DNA from: Bimuria novae-zelandiae CBS 107.79
Taxonomy: Eukaryota; Ascomycota; Dothideomycetes; Pleosporales; Didymosphaeriaceae
Assembly (NCBI GenBank): GCA_010015655.1
Contig: ML976684.1
Location: forward strand, 448,209-512,208
Length of the DNA stretch: 64,000 nt
Direction of reading: 5' to 3'
Shown here: piece by piece, positions 27,154 to 39,400 of the stretch
Layout: each line of letters starts with the position of its first letter
Numbering within the stretch: the first letter of the stretch is position 1
Translations under genes and position numbers: made by a program
Notes under the pieces: generated by a model
Told to the model about the DNA's origin: nothing
The model's input: the letters and a program-made list of their open reading frames with translations, nothing else
Database searches by the model: none

Positions 27154-29719
27154 ATGGCCGACTCTAACTACAGCATGGAGGAGACGCGCCCCATGTTCTA
27201 TATCGGGGAGCATGAGACCAAGCGACCGCTGCCCGTGACTACAGAGCTCTCGCAGCATGCACAAGACCTTGGTGTAAGTTCCTCAAAGTCTCTTTGAAGA
27301 TTTCGCTTCGTGTGCGCCAAATCTCATAGGCACTTTACGAGTCGAGTTATTCATGCAGAGGAGCGTCTGCTTACAACAAAACAGTATGATATGCTCACGA
27401 CACCCGTCACGAACGGCAATTTCCATTCGCGCGTTCTAAGTCTTCTGAGCTCGCATCTCGATGCCACGGAAGGCTCCGCACAGGCGCAACCGCTGCCCTT
27501 GATACCCGCGCTTGAGAACGTCGATACACCTTTAGTGCCAGACCACCTGATATCTCAGCTGATTGTTTTCACTAGCTCTTGGGTCGACCTCGGCTCGCCA
27601 GATCCCGTCGTCGCACACCTTTCAAGGCAGGTATTCAACCTGGAGGTTGCATATGCTGCTTTCTGCGGAGTGGTCAATCTCGTTGTTCCTGGGCCACGCG
27701 CAGAAAATGGACCCAGCGGAGTAGCTCAGTATGCTCGCGCCATCAAACAGGCTCTGTCCACTGGGGGATACATTCAGTTCCATATCCTGATGCCCGTGGA
27801 TTCCTCCAGAGTGTCCGAGGAAGAGGACTTGGGCGATTTGGCACGTTTTGTTCGACCTGAGTATGTACAAAAAGCAAGCCAGGCGGCCTATCCCTTCGCG
27901 GCTTGGGATACCTGGAACACGATTCGGTCAATCTGCAAATATCATAGCAGGTTAGCAGTTGCTCTCGACATACCCAAGAGACTATCATCACTATCTCTTC
28001 AGGCGCGGTGGTACTCTGAGCCCCTTCGCTTGCTCATTTTGTCCGGAAAGTCATTCATATCCAACGACAAGGGTAGTTGGGTACTGCACAAGACTTTGCA
28101 ACTATTCATCATGCGCTGTATGCGGTTGAAAACCACGCCTTGGCTTCTTCTCGCAAACATCGGCCCGTTACCAGGCGTGGACGACCCAGATGCCATTATG
28201 GATTATCCCTCCGGATATCTCTCGCCGGCCGCAGCAGAAGATGCCCCTAGTCCTGGTTCTTCTGTAACCGCGACCCCTACTCCTGCCGAAGCTGCGCAGG
28301 TGGCTAAGAAAACGAGCAAGAAGAGCAGCAGCAATGACCCGACGCCCTACTTGAGCTATTTGCGTTACATACAGCGAAATCAACCTTCTGCAACGCAAAT
28401 TGAGCGCTTCGGCGACAACTTTCAAGACTATCTTCAGAGTCCCTTGCAGCCGCTTGCGGACAATCTCGAGTCGATTACTTATGAAGTCTTCGAGAAGGAT
28501 CCCATCAAGTATGCATGGTACGAAGAGGCCATTGCTAGAACACTTGAAGACTGGCGCACTCAGAACAAGTCTACGAGTTCCGAAGACGGTGCTGTGGTCA
28601 TTGCAGTTGCGGGATCTGGTCGCGGTCCGCTAGTCACTCGTGCGCTGAACGCGAGTGAACGCACTGGCGTCCCGGTCCGTGTATATGCCGTTGAGAAGAA
28701 CCCCAACGCCTATGTCGTGCTACTCCACCGTAACAGAGAAGTTTGGGGCGGACAAGTCACCGTTGTCAAGACGGACATGCGTGCGTGGAAAGGTCCTGTG
28801 AAAGCTGACGGATCATCCGGCAAGGTGGATATCCTTGTCAGTGAGTTGCTCGGCAGTTTTGCAGATAATGAGTTGTCACCAGAATGCCTTGATGGCGTTC
28901 AGCATGTGCTGAACGCTGACGACGGTATCTCGATCCCAGCTAGTTACACTGCGCACATGACACCCATCGCGACACCGAAACTCTTCGCCGACGTATTGTC
29001 GCGGGCCAACAACAGTGGCGACTCAAGTGCTTTCGAGATCCCTTGGGTTGTGATGTTCTCGCAGTTCGACTACCTCTCGGTACAGCCAAACCAGCCACAG
29101 GTTGCTACTCAACTATCGGACGGGAGGAAGATGAAGGAATTCGACTTGAACCCGCCGCTGGAGCCCATCGTGCACACCGCATGGGAGTTCAGACACCCAC
29201 AACCCCCAACGGTTCTAGCTCAATCTTCGCTTCGTCGCGGGGGATCGGCTATTGGCGGAGGAGGCGGCTTCACAGGCGGAGACGGCGCGAACGAACACAA
29301 CTACCGCCATTGCAAATTAACGTACCCCATTCAAGAACAGGGTGTTTGCCATGGTCTTGCTGGGTACTTCGAGACAGTCCTATACAGCGGTTCGGAGGGC
29401 CCGGTTGAGCTGAGCACGAACCCAGTCACAATGGATGCGAAGAGCAAGGACATGATCTCTTGGTTCCCAATTTTCTTCCCTCTGAAGGTACGTAGACAAT
29501 CACGGACGCTGCAGCTCGAACAGTATCACTAACATCTGCTAGACGCCAATGCATCTCCCCACCAACTCCGAGCTCGAAGTCAGTATGTGGCGGCAGACGG
29601 ACGACAGGAAAGTCTGGTACGAATGGCTTGTTGAGGCTTTCACAATGACCAATGGGCAGCGAATTCGGCTGGGCATCTCAGATCTGCATTCGAGCAAGAG
29701 CAATGGGTGCTTGATGTAG
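27154..29719 (+). CDS. skb1: Protein arginine N-methyltransferase PRMT5/Skb1/Hsl7
   Basis: Three exons, 27154..27273, 27385..29487 and 29543..29719, encode 799 residues. Introns are 111 and 55 bp, both phase 0. Type II arginine methyltransferase that makes symmetric dimethylarginine on Sm proteins, histones and cell-cycle regulators. Seen: the N-terminal TIM-barrel-like domain (FHILMPVD, WDTWNTIRSICKYHSRLAVALDIP), a Ser/Thr/Pro-rich insertion (about residues 370-410), the SAM-binding motif (VVIAVAGSGRGPLVTRAL), YAVEKNPNAYVVL, the double-E active loop SELLGSFADNELSPECLDG, the C-terminal barrel with FPIFFPLKTPMHLP, and the final NGCLM. The catalytic glutamates are intact. An antisense long frame does not change the model. 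Confidence 0.95.
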
Positions 29720-30033
29720 ATGTGTCACCTGTCACTTCGGAAGACAAGCGGATGGACGTGTTCTGTCACTACATGTTCAGCGGCATTGCTTGGTGTCTAA
29801 AGATGACAAATTGGTTCGGTGAATTGGCTCTGATACCAATAGACATTTCCTTGTCATCGTCGTTCGCGTTGTTGTGCAAAGCTGTACATTTACGCAGACC
29901 CCCTCCCTCCAGCTTCCCCATGGAACGCAACGATCTCCACAGCTATTCGAAACTTGGTGGCACTTTGACAGTACTACTAAGCACCTGCCATTGCAGCAAA
30001 GCCTCCAGCCGCACCTGCAAGCTTGCCCTTTTT
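29720..30033. other. 3' region of PRMT5 and of the MGC protein
   Basis: No separate gene is supported. It includes the read-through tail of the small MGC protein (29983-30033) and presumed 3' UTRs of both converging genes. Confidence 0.4.
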
Positions 30034-30171
30034 CTACTTCTCATCCTTCTTTACCTTTGCGTATTGTTCTGCGGCGTAGGCGTCGTAGGTGGGGTTACCG
30101 GCGCCGACTTGTTGCGCAGGAGGGTAGGAAGCGCTAGGGTCGTGGGACGGTTTGGAGGAGGTGCAGCCCAT
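30034..30171 (-). CDS. 45-residue MGC-type (N-myristoylated) protein with in-frame UAG
   Basis: The start MGCTSSKPS fits the N-myristoylation rule (Gly2, Ser6) with Cys3 as a palmitoylation site, followed by a Pro/Tyr-rich stretch (GNPTYDAYAAEQYAKVKKDEK) and UAG at 30034-30036. The same frame then continues for 16 sense codons (KKGKLAGAAGGFAAMAGA-like) before the next stop. A Gly/Ala-rich tail after a Lys run looks like real protein, so the UAG could be a recent nonsense change, a readthrough site, or the tail may be chance. No sensible intron removes it: GTAAAG to AAG would be only about 30 bp. Small lipid-anchored proteins of this type are common in fungi. Function unknown. Confidence 0.55.
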   Translation of the reverse strand: MGCTSSKPSHDPSASYPPAQQVGAGNPTYDAYAAEQYAKVKKDEK

Positions 30172-31712
30172 GTGGGCGGTGTGTTAGAGGGAAGGGGTGG
30201 AAGTATTTGTGAGAACGAAAGTCGAGGCGCGGTAGACGAGGTTGAAGGTGCATAGTTGATAAGTTGGTTGGTTGAACTGGTTAGGTCGTCGCAGGACTTC
30301 TAAAGAAAGTATGTAGGTAGAATATCTGCCGGTTGCTTAGTGTATACGAAAAGACAAGGTGCAGAAGTGGTTATACTTTATTGTTTCAGTAATAAGAACT
30401 ACGCCTGGATTTCCTTCCAGGGGTGTTGACGCAGTGAGGGAATACTTTATTGTACTCCGTCATTTAGGATGCCCTCCACCGTCCTCGCAACGCACACACT
30501 GCATCATCTACTTGGGTGTCTTCATTTTCCATCCTGGATAAATTTAAAGTGGTATAGGCGCTGATAGTCGCCGAGCAGACGCGTCCTTTTGGCCATGTAC
30601 GCAGCCTTCTTCGTACGACTCCAGGGCTATCCAGAAATATGTCACACCGAGCCACTCCAGCGGTACGGTCACGACTCAAAAAGACGGCACGTAGGATGGG
30701 AATGACCTCATGTTCACTCTTCACGCCAATCGATGCAAAGTGCCTGCATCTAACACGCGCACGAACCACAGTTTCACTGCGGAAATTGCCCTCGTTCCCC
30801 TCTTCACACCTGCACATCTCTCTTCGGAAGGTCACAATGCGGAGAAGATGATTGTGTCTTCTGCGCCGCGAATCAGAGTTCCGTCACCTCAACACCACAG
30901 GCAAACTTTCCGATGTCTCGTCAAAACCACACACCACGACGTTGCTATCCAGGTGCCCGGGGGCCTACACGCGCACGTGTTTTGAATATAGCGCTGGAGA
31001 GGGATCACAATGCGCAATCAACAGTCTCCGCCTGCGCCACATACACCCCTCTTTCTACAAGGATTCGAGCCAGCATATCATCCGAATTAATGGCCTAGCG
31101 CCAGCGTCCGACCACTCAACGAGCGCGCACGTGGCTTGGCAGCGCCTCACCGCTAACTCTCCACGAGTAGAGACTTGGATCGCCTTCAACCTTCCCCATC
31201 TTTTCGCCTCTAGATCCGTGAAATTGTTTCATGCGCTACAGCCAGGGCCGAGGATAGTCGTGGGATTGGTAGACCGTTTGGCAGGCGGTACGTAGCGCAC
31301 GGGGCGTAGGGCGACTACGTGTCGTGGCGGCCTTGTGTTTGTACAAAAGAGAGGAAGTTCGTGTAAGGCTGGCGGGCTATTGATTGTGCCCGTCGCTCGT
31401 TATTTAATCCTTCTTTTGAAGTGCTGCAGGTCTGGAGCAGTGAGCACAGCAGGCGCGAACATACTGGCTGGGACTAACGACCCAACACTCGCTCATGTAC
31501 GTGCTACTCAAGCAAATTTGCTAAGAAATTCAACACACCTCTTCGTCGCCATATTATTGTCTGTCTCTAAATTTCCCCTACCGTTGATTTTTAGAGTCAC
31601 GCCCAGCGCTAATACCGAGTGCTTATCAACAGACGGAGAATTTTCAACCAAGCGCTGCGCCGCCTCCGCAACCTCCCTGTCTGGCTTTCGGTTCAAGAAG
31701 AACGGAACCGCA
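30172..31712. other. Intergenic region upstream of the FAD oxidase
   Basis: About 1.5 kb with only short, unconvincing frames. The FAD oxidase frame stays open upstream to 31335, but without an ATG and without family similarity, so it is treated as leader. Nothing else is recognised. Confidence 0.4.
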
Positions 31713-33218
31713 ATGGGCAACAAACCGAGCGCAATTGAGAGTTGTTTGATTTCAGCAGTGGGCAATAGCAAAGACTTGATAGCGGGACAGTCCACCATCG
31801 GGTTCCAACTTTCGCACGTCAAGCCCTACAACCTCGATATACCAGTGAAGCCTGCCGCAGTTACCTATCCAAAAACGTCGGATCAGGTCGCCGCGATTGT
31901 CAAATGCGCTGTCGATAACAGCCTGAAAGTACAGCCTCGCTGTGGTGGACACAGTTACGCAAATTATGGCATAGGCGGTTCGGACGGCGCGATAGTCGTG
32001 GATCTCAAGAACTTCCAACAATTTTCCATGGATAAGAACACATGGCAAGCGACAATCGGCGGCGGCACCCTCCTAGGCGATGTGACAAAGCGCCTCCACG
32101 ACAATGGCAACCGAGCCATGGCCCATGGGACCTGTCCGCAAGTCGGTATTGGAGGACATGCTACGATCGGTGGCCTGGGGCCTAGCTCACGCCTTTGGGG
32201 GTCCGCCTTGGACCACGTTGAAGAAGTTGAAGTAGTACTCGCCAACTCCTCCGTCGTGCGCGCCTCAGAGAAACAAAACTCAGATGTGTTCTGGGCGCTC
32301 AAGGGCGCTGGAGCAAGTTTCGGCATCATCACAGAGTTCAAAGTGAGGACTCAGGCTGAGCCTGAAAAGACGACACTATACAGCTACGGAATACAGGCTG
32401 GGAGTGCACAAGAGAAGGCAACAGCGTTCAAGATGTGGCAGAAAGTCATTTCGGACCCGGATCTTTCGCGCAAATTTGCTTCTCAGTTCATCATGACGGA
32501 GCTAGGTGTGATCATCACTGGTACATACTTTGGACCTCAGTCCGAATTCGACAGCCTGAATATCTCAAGTAGGCTTCCCAACGCTGACGAGAGTGTCATT
32601 GTACTCGATGACTGGATCGGCGTCGTAGGCCATTGGGCAGAAGATCAAGGTAAGCCCACAGCATCTCGTGACACAGTTCATCTTTAGAGACGTTCAGACG
32701 TCTTTCTAGATTCCACAAACTAACTCTTCGTAGCACTCGAGCTCATCGGCGGCATTCAATCCAACTTCTACGCCAAATCCCTCGCCTACACTACGGACGA
32801 CCTGATCCCCGACGCCGCAATCGACCAGCTCTTCAAATACATCGACGACACCGACAAAGGCACACCCGCCTGGTTTCTCATCTGGGATCTTGCAGGCGGC
32901 GCCATCAATGACATCGCGCCTGACGCTACCGCATATGGCCACCGCGACGCCCTTTTCTATCACCAAGCCTACGCCGTCAATCTTTTCGGCCGCGTCGACG
33001 ACAAGATCCGCAATTTTCTCACTGGACTGAACAAGATCGTCACGGATGCGCTAGGACACGATCTTGGGGCGTACGCCGGGTACGTGGATCGCGCGCTGGG
33101 AGACGACGGTCCGAGTAAATACTGGGGAGCGAATTTGGAGCGGCTGCAGCAAACCAAGAAGGTCGTTGATCCGGGAGATGTGTTTCATAATCCGCAAAGT
33201 GTGCGCCCGGCAGCTTAG
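31713..33218 (+). CDS. BBE-type FAD-linked oxidoreductase (glucooligosaccharide oxidase-like)
   Basis: Two exons, 31713..32649 and 32734..33218, encode 473 residues; the 84-bp intron is phase 1. The ATG at 31713 gives the usual family opening (MGNKPSAIESCLISAVG). The FAD domain shows RCGGHSYANYGIGG, with the histidine that links to the FAD 8-alpha carbon, and GTCPQVGIGGHATIGGLG, with the cysteine for the second (6-S) link, so flavin attachment is probably bicovalent. The C-terminal BBE segment ends YWGANLERLQQTKKVVDPGDVFHNPQSV. Relatives oxidise oligosaccharides or lactones with O2, releasing H2O2, and are normally secreted. No signal peptide is visible here; instead MGNKPS fits an N-myristoylation motif. 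Substrate is not predictable from sequence. Confidence 0.9.
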
Positions 33219-33672
33219 GTAGCTAGTTGTGGTGGAGCATCTGCGGTTGGGTGGACGCTTGGGCGTGGGATTTTGGGATGGGTGGCATGGATGGTATTGC
33301 TGGAAGATACCCTGTTTTAGTTATTGGCTGCCTTCAATTCATCGTTTCTTTTCTGATCAGATCCATTTTCGGCTTTTTTAGGTACCTTTGCGGTTTGTGC
33401 GTCGACTTGCGCAACCAATGGTGCTTGAGCTCACCGTCAACGACCGGGCGTTTGCAGCTCAAAGCGATTCGTTGGTCACATCAGGATTTGGTGCCCTTTT
33501 TTCGGGCCGTGTGCTTCACATTGTGCCATTGCCACAAACAGCCTTGCAAACGCACTCCGGCGGAAAGACCGCCGATAAACGGCAAACGAATACTTCAAAA
33601 CATGCACAGCTTACAACCGTATCTGCTTCTCACCTCTCCTCTGACGCAGCTCACTGATAACCGCCCACAATA
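33219..33672. other. Intergenic, promoter of the secreted cysteine-rich protein
   Basis: No gene. A run GCTTTTTTAGGTACC near 33371 and pyrimidine-rich sequence just before 33673 are the only features. Confidence 0.4.
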
Positions 33673-34189
33673 ATGCGCTTTCCCCACGCAGTCACCCTCC
33701 TCGTCCTCGCTCTCTCCACCGCCGTCCTCGCCCTCCAGGGGCAAAAGCCAAAACAGCCGCCGTCTACCTCCTTCTGCGGCTGGACCAAGTACGCGCCGAA
33801 CAACACCGTACCGGACTGCGCGCAGAACCTGCACACCAGCCCCTGTCTCGTCGACAATGGCACCTGCGCCCAGATGCCTGGTCGCAACCAGTCAGGTTTC
33901 TTGAGCGTCTTGAAGGAGTGCTCCTGCGAGTTCTACCAAATGTGAGTATGACCTTGTGGGTGGGCGCTGGTAGATGGAGAGATGATGACTAACTGGGTAT
34001 CGCTATAGTTCCAGCTGCACTGGATTGACTTTGCAAGAATACCACGGCCAAGCTGTGCGGGATTCCCTCATGGGTGGCCCGTTGGCGTACTACAAGTGCA
34101 AGCGAAATGATGGCGGGCGGATGTTCGAGGTCGGCATGGTATCTTTGATTGGGGGTGCCATGTTGGCTATGGTGGCCGTGGGGCTGTGA
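33673..34189 (+). CDS. Secreted cysteine-rich protein with hydrophobic C-terminus (possible GPI anchor)
   Basis: Two exons, 33673..33941 and 34009..34189, encode 149 residues. The 67-bp intron is phase 2 (GTGAGT donor, CTAAC branch, TATAG end). A signal peptide (MRFPHAVTLLVLALSTAVLA) is followed by a Cys-rich body: FCGW, DCAQ, SPCL, GTCAQ, ECSCEFYQ, SSCTG and YKCKR, eight or nine Cys in all, and two N-glycosylation sequons near residues 43 and 61. The last 20 residues are hydrophobic after a charged KRNDGGRM segment, which suggests a GPI-anchor signal or membrane helix. No known fold is recognised. It would sit at the cell surface or in the wall. Confidence 0.75.
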
Positions 34190-35186
34190 AGGTTGGCTAG
34201 ATCGGCCCTGTTCCTAAAGTATGGGTTCAGCAGTGTATAGTGAGGCGACTGGCTTTGTGTGGGCGGTGATGCTTGGATCTCAAACATCCCAATTGTCCAT
34301 GGCTACTTCGGTAGTTAGAGGTACATTTAGGATGCAGCTCTAGATGATTACGACTGGGCGCTCACTGTACAATGTTACCACGGATATATCTGCTTCATAA
34401 GATGAGGAAGATTATGAGGCAATCCCTAGGGGTTACGATTAAGCTCATCTTCTGAACGATGCCATCCACGGTCCACTCCAAATATTGCTAAAATGGTGAA
34501 CAACACGATGGCAAGAAAAGCATTATAGGAGCACGGGAACGTATTTTATAATCAGTGGGTTTCTGCAGGGTCAGATTACGGGCAGTCTTTGCTATCTCAA
34601 TCGACTCTCTGCCAGGACTATGGGATGTTGAAGCGTCAGCAGAGAGTATCATCAAACCGACAGGATCCACACCGAGCTTGCCCTCTTCCTAATTAGGGTA
34701 CATCACTTTGAGTCACCACAACGGCCAACAAATGAGCCGCAATAGTGAACCGTCCGCACGGACTCTGAGCAGCTCAATTCAACTCGGTATTTACATAAGA
34801 TAGTGGAGCAGTCATGGCCAGTTCTCGTTCAACTTCGCGTACGAGTTCGGGACTGAGATTGTCCGTGTTGGTGGAGAGATGCTTTCGGAAGGTGCTTAAT
34901 ATTTGGTAACGGCTTTCCGTAGAAGATGCAAGACTTCCGAACTCGTTTATTGGAGACCGGCAACCACTTCGTTTCCCCTGGAGACGACGCTAGACTCCAG
35001 CGGAAATTTCCACGACTCTCTCACTGAGACTCGCTTAGAGCTTCGAGCATAAAAATTCTTTCTGGAATTCGGCCTCAACCTTCCACACACCCCACTTCGC
35101 CTCGCTCTCGAAGAGTTCTACTTCTCTTTACTCCTGCGGCAGCCACTTCAATCACTCTGCTATACCATTCTTCCGTCACACCCACA
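34190..35186. other. AT-richer intergenic region
   Basis: About 1 kb without a supportable gene. The last 150 bases contain CATAAAAA (35048-35055), a TATA-like box placed as expected for the secreted-protein remnant at 35187, then CT-rich leader. Confidence 0.45.
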
Positions 35187-35548
35187 ATGAAGATCTTCAA
35201 CAAGTTTCTCGTCTCCGTCGTCGGCCTCGCGGCTGTTGCATTCGCTCGTCCGGCCGAGTTCGCGCCGCAGTTTCCTCAAGGCAGCATCTGAACACCTCCA
35301 GTCTTGGAGACTGAGACGTCGATCTTCAATCTTCCCACTCACCTTACCCCTGCGAGCTGGGCCGGTCCGACACCAACTACATCGTGGGCTCCCATCGAAA
35401 CCTGGACCGGTCCGGTGCCGACTCCATCGTGGGGCTCTGGAACGCGAGGCCTGACAATCGTTCCAAGCCCGACGCCGGTGCCAACAACATCGGTTATCTC
35501 GAAACGACAGGAGATTGGTCCCAAATACTTCGGCATATTCCTCGACGT
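35187..35548 (+). pseudogene. 5' half of a secreted Pro/Thr-rich protein gene (reciprocal chimera, left)
   Basis: ATG at 35187 opens a clear signal peptide (MKIFNKFLVSVVGLAAVAFA) and RPAEFAPQFPQGSI, then TGA at 35289-35291. The same frame continues with a Pro/Thr/Trp-rich stretch of imperfect repeats (SWAGPTPTTSW, TWTGPVPTPSW) and SKRQEIGPKYFGIFLDV. At 35549-35551 the sequence switches to AA9 coding DNA in a different frame. In the same frame as this half, the missing 3' half is found on the minus strand at 52710..52408. The gene is thus broken by rearrangement and carries one nonsense codon. Confidence 0.7.
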
Positions 35549-35550
35549 CC

Positions 35551-36325
35551 CGCTGAAACAAGGGCGCAAAGGCCGGCTCCACCGCCACCTACACCGTCAA
35601 AGCCGGCGACAAGATCGGCTTCAAGCTCTTCAACAACGAGTTCATCGAGCACCCGAGCCCCGGCTTCGTCTACGTGTCTAAGGCCCTCGGGTCCGGCGTC
35701 AAGGACTACGACGGCAGCGGCGACTGGGTTAAAGTCTACGGGGCTGCGCTGTGCGGCAGCAATCCCGGCCAGGACGCTCAATGGTGTTCGTGGCAGAAGG
35801 GCCGTCTAGAGTGGACTACCCAGAAGAACATTCCACCGGGAGAGTACCTCGTACGCGTGGAGCATATTGGTCTGCACCAGGCCCATGAGGGCAAGGCTCA
35901 ATTCTACATTGGCAAGTCTCCCGGATACAAAGTGGATGACTTTTTCTTGCAAAAAGAAGGGCCTTTCTTTCGTCTGCTTAAGACATCAACAAGTACTATA
36001 CCTCACTTTTATAAAACTTCACTGACTTTATACCCGCGGGTTGGCAGAATGCTACCAGCTCAAGATTGATGGAGACGGTGGAGGTAACCCGGGGCCTTTG
36101 AATAAGATTCCTGGAATCTACAAAGCTAACGACCCCAGCATTGCGTTCAACAAGTGTAAGTAATGACATAGTCTGGAGCAGTAGCGGTCTCTCGAACGCA
36201 TCCGCACCCTCGAAATCGCGCGTGGAACAATATATCCCATCTTTTGTGACTTTGTTGATCATGTCTCAGGGAACAACCCAAAGTCCTATGTCATCCCTGG
36301 ACCAAAGGTGTGGGATGGAAAGTAA
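35551..36325 (+). pseudogene. 3' half of an AA9 lytic polysaccharide monooxygenase gene
   Basis: Three exon pieces, 35551..35911, 36048..36155 and 36270..36325, read as an AA9 enzyme from the first conserved cysteine region to the stop. The join uses a GC-AG intron (donor GCAAGT at 35912) and a GT-AG intron (36156..36269). Signatures: AGSTATYTVKAGDKIGF, the second copper-site histidine in EHPSPGFVYVSK, DYDGSGDWVKVY, GEYLVRVEHIGLH, the axial tyrosine in AQFYI, CYQLKI and the end VIPGPKVWDGK. There is no signal peptide or N-terminal copper histidine. The codon expected to be Cys (TGC) is TGA at 35554-35556. The missing 5' half lies at 52895..52714 on the minus strand. Confidence 0.85.
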
Positions 36326-36476
36326 ATACTACCCTGAAAATCAGTTGCTAGGCAGTAAGGGCTTGTAAATACACTCTCCTAGCACAAAAGGGCAGTTCAA
36401 ATATCAACCATACCTTCCCAGGGGTATATCTCTACCTCATGAATCCACACCCAACATCACTACTCCACCAGCAACG

Positions 36477-39400
36477 TTACCCACCCAACCTCTCCAATAC
36501 AGCCCTCACCTTCTCTAGTAGCTCTGGTACTCTGAACGGCTTACTCACCACATCATCCATGCCTGCCCTAATCGCCGCCTTCGTCTGCTCCTCCCTCACA
36601 TTAGCCGTGACCGCGATAACCGGCACGTGCCCTTTTAACACACCCTGTTTTTCCATGTCCCTTATACGCCCAATCGCTGTTAGCCCATCCATCTCTGGCA
36701 TTTCTAAGTCCATTAAGATAACCGACAGCGGGCGCCCGCCGGACGTTTGGAAAGACGTTGTGGCGAGCACGTCGAGCGCGAGCAGCCCATTGTCAGCCGT
36801 GTACGTAGTGCAGCCAACTTTTTGGAGCTGCTTAGAAAGCACCTTTTGGTTAACCATGTTATCTTCTACTATGAGAATAGCGAGGTCGGAGTTTCCGGTG
36901 GGAGACGGCTTCAGTGGGGGTGGCGAGGGGATGGCGGCGGGGCTGGAGTTCGAGCGTAGCGAAGCTTGTGCTGTAATCCGCGCTGGTAGACCTGCTAGAG
37001 GTGCTAGACCTAAATCGACCGATCGTTTCGGTGCTTGTGCTCTTCTGCCTTGTATGAAGAAGCCGAAGGTGCTTCCAACGCCGGCCTCCGAGGAGACGCC
37101 GATCTGGCCGCCGTGGAGTTCGGCGAGTTGGCGCGAGATAAAGAGCCCCAAGCCGCTGCCACCGTAAGTTACATGTGTACGATGTGAGGCCTGAGCGAAT
37201 CTTTGGAAAAGTAGACGTTTCTCATCCTCGGTGAGACCGCAGCCGGTATCCTCGACTTTGACGCGAATGTACAGTCGCTCGCCCTCCCCCCATTCTTCAC
37301 CGGCGGTAATATCAATTAGGGAACCCCGTGTCGGAATATGCTCGAAGCCTTCGCTCAGAGGTGGCTCTGTCGCGGCGCCAAGATAGACCGCAATGGATCG
37401 TTGACGGGACCCTGCTGTAAATTTGATGGCATTGGTTATGAGGTTAACCGTTATTTGAAGCAGTCGACTAGGATCTAGATACACCCAATCAACATCAAGT
37501 AAGCTGAGCGATTCGTGCGGATGAAAAATAAAATCAATATCTTTTGCTTGCACCTCTGGCTTGAACATGCTCATGGCGCGACGTATGATATCTGTCGGTT
37601 GTACAGGGACCGGTGTGATTAGTAGTAAATTTGAGTCGAGCTTTGAAACGGTCAAAATATCGTCCACGATAGATTTCTGATGCTGAACACAGAGCGCAAT
37701 GTTGTTGGCGGCGTCGATGCACTCCTCAACCAATTTAGCGTCCGAGTTTGCGAATGGGTGATTGGAAAGCGACTCGCGAATATCGTCGGCACAGATCAAG
37801 ATCGCGCTCAAGGGATTGCGCATCTCGTGAGACGTTATGTCGATGAATCTAGAGAAGTACCAAGTCAGCTAAGCTGGATCAAATCCGCGTTGTCTTCGTC
37901 TTATGCGTGAACTCGGAGTGGAAAATACGCCCGCTGTACAGAAAATGCGCGGCACACATAAGCGCTACTTACTCATTTTGCTGTCGCTTCGTCTCCTCTG
38001 CTTCCCTCAGTTGTTGATCCTGTAGAGCCTGTGCCCATTTGCGATGCGAAATGTCAGCAAGGCTACCCATGACAGACTTGATCTTTCCGTCTGCACCAAT
38101 CTCGGGCTGAGAAGTAGAAAGCACCCAGTACTCGATCGGGTCGCCCGCGAGATCTCGCGGTACGACGTTAGCGTGCGTAAGACGTAATTCCTCTTGTCTC
38201 GGTTTGGAGTCCTTCATCATCTTATTCCACATTGTCTCTGCTCTTCTTCGACTTTCTTGGTCCATTAGGTTTAGGAATGCAAATTGGCTGTCATCGTATC
38301 TTTCATGTCCAGTCATCTCATAGTAACGTTCGTTAGCTTCGAGTAGTACTCCGTCAGGACCAAACAGATACATGCCCAGTGGAGACAGCTCAGTCATACG
38401 TCGCATTCGGCTTGCTTGGAGTGCAAGTTGCTCGCTTAGTTGCGCCCTCTGTAATGTTGCGACCTCTGCTGCATTCCTATTCTTTCGAACCTCCTCTTCG
38501 AAGAGCAAGAAAGACGCGAGTGAGCTCGATAAATGCCGATTGAGCATGTAGACGAAGGCCTTGTATTCTTCATCGTATGCTCTCCGCGGGTTGATACCAA
38601 GCAGTAGGAAAGCACATACATTGTCGCTGTTGGTCGGGTGCACAGGTATCATGATAGCCTCTTTGTAAGGATCTCCGTAACCCCGACATTCAATACCCTC
38701 AGTCAACTCATCCGGCAAGCTTCCATTTCGTCTGTGCAATATCGTGGGTTCGCGAGTTCGCATTGCTTCACGGAAAGCTGGAACGAAACCTTCTTTTGAG
38801 CGCTTCAGATCAAGCTGTAAATCGGATAGGCTTCAAGTCAGTGAATGTCCTAAAAGAGTGGGCGACGACCTAGGTGTATGGTTTTGCTGCACAAGCGAAG
38901 GATATTTCCTCTTTCCTTTGCAGGGAAAAAATATCCACTTTATGGCTGGTAGACTTACCTTTGGCGGTGAAGCGGGGTGGCCGTTGGGGATACCAACAGC
39001 ACCTTCCAAGACACATGACCGACCGGACATGGAACTACCGGACGAATGAGAGGCGGCATCTGTGTCATCCAAATCGGAGATTGAGTACACTTCCCACAGT
39101 TAGTGAGCATAATGAGTGAACGAATGATGCGATAATGCTAATGTGGTAAAAGATTTCACGCCGCCGGGACGCATATTCCTGAGAGATTGTTCCCCCCGGC
39201 GTGGACCTGCGTCTCTTGAGCATTGGTGCGGTGTGTACTTACATAAGGCAAAGGGAACATCGTATGGGTTATTTTGGAGCCCTTCTATGAGGCCTTGCCA
39301 GAACATTTTTATCGTTCTTGTTTCAGCTATCTTCTCCCCAATTTGTCGCAAGGTCTGGAGCCGGCGGTGGCTTATCGTTTGATACGTCGTCTCAAATGGG

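Noticed and set aside
35552..36325. AA9 locus broken by simple sequencing error
   Set aside because: The 5' half is not missing by a base or two but replaced by an unrelated coding sequence, and its complement lies at 52.7 kb.
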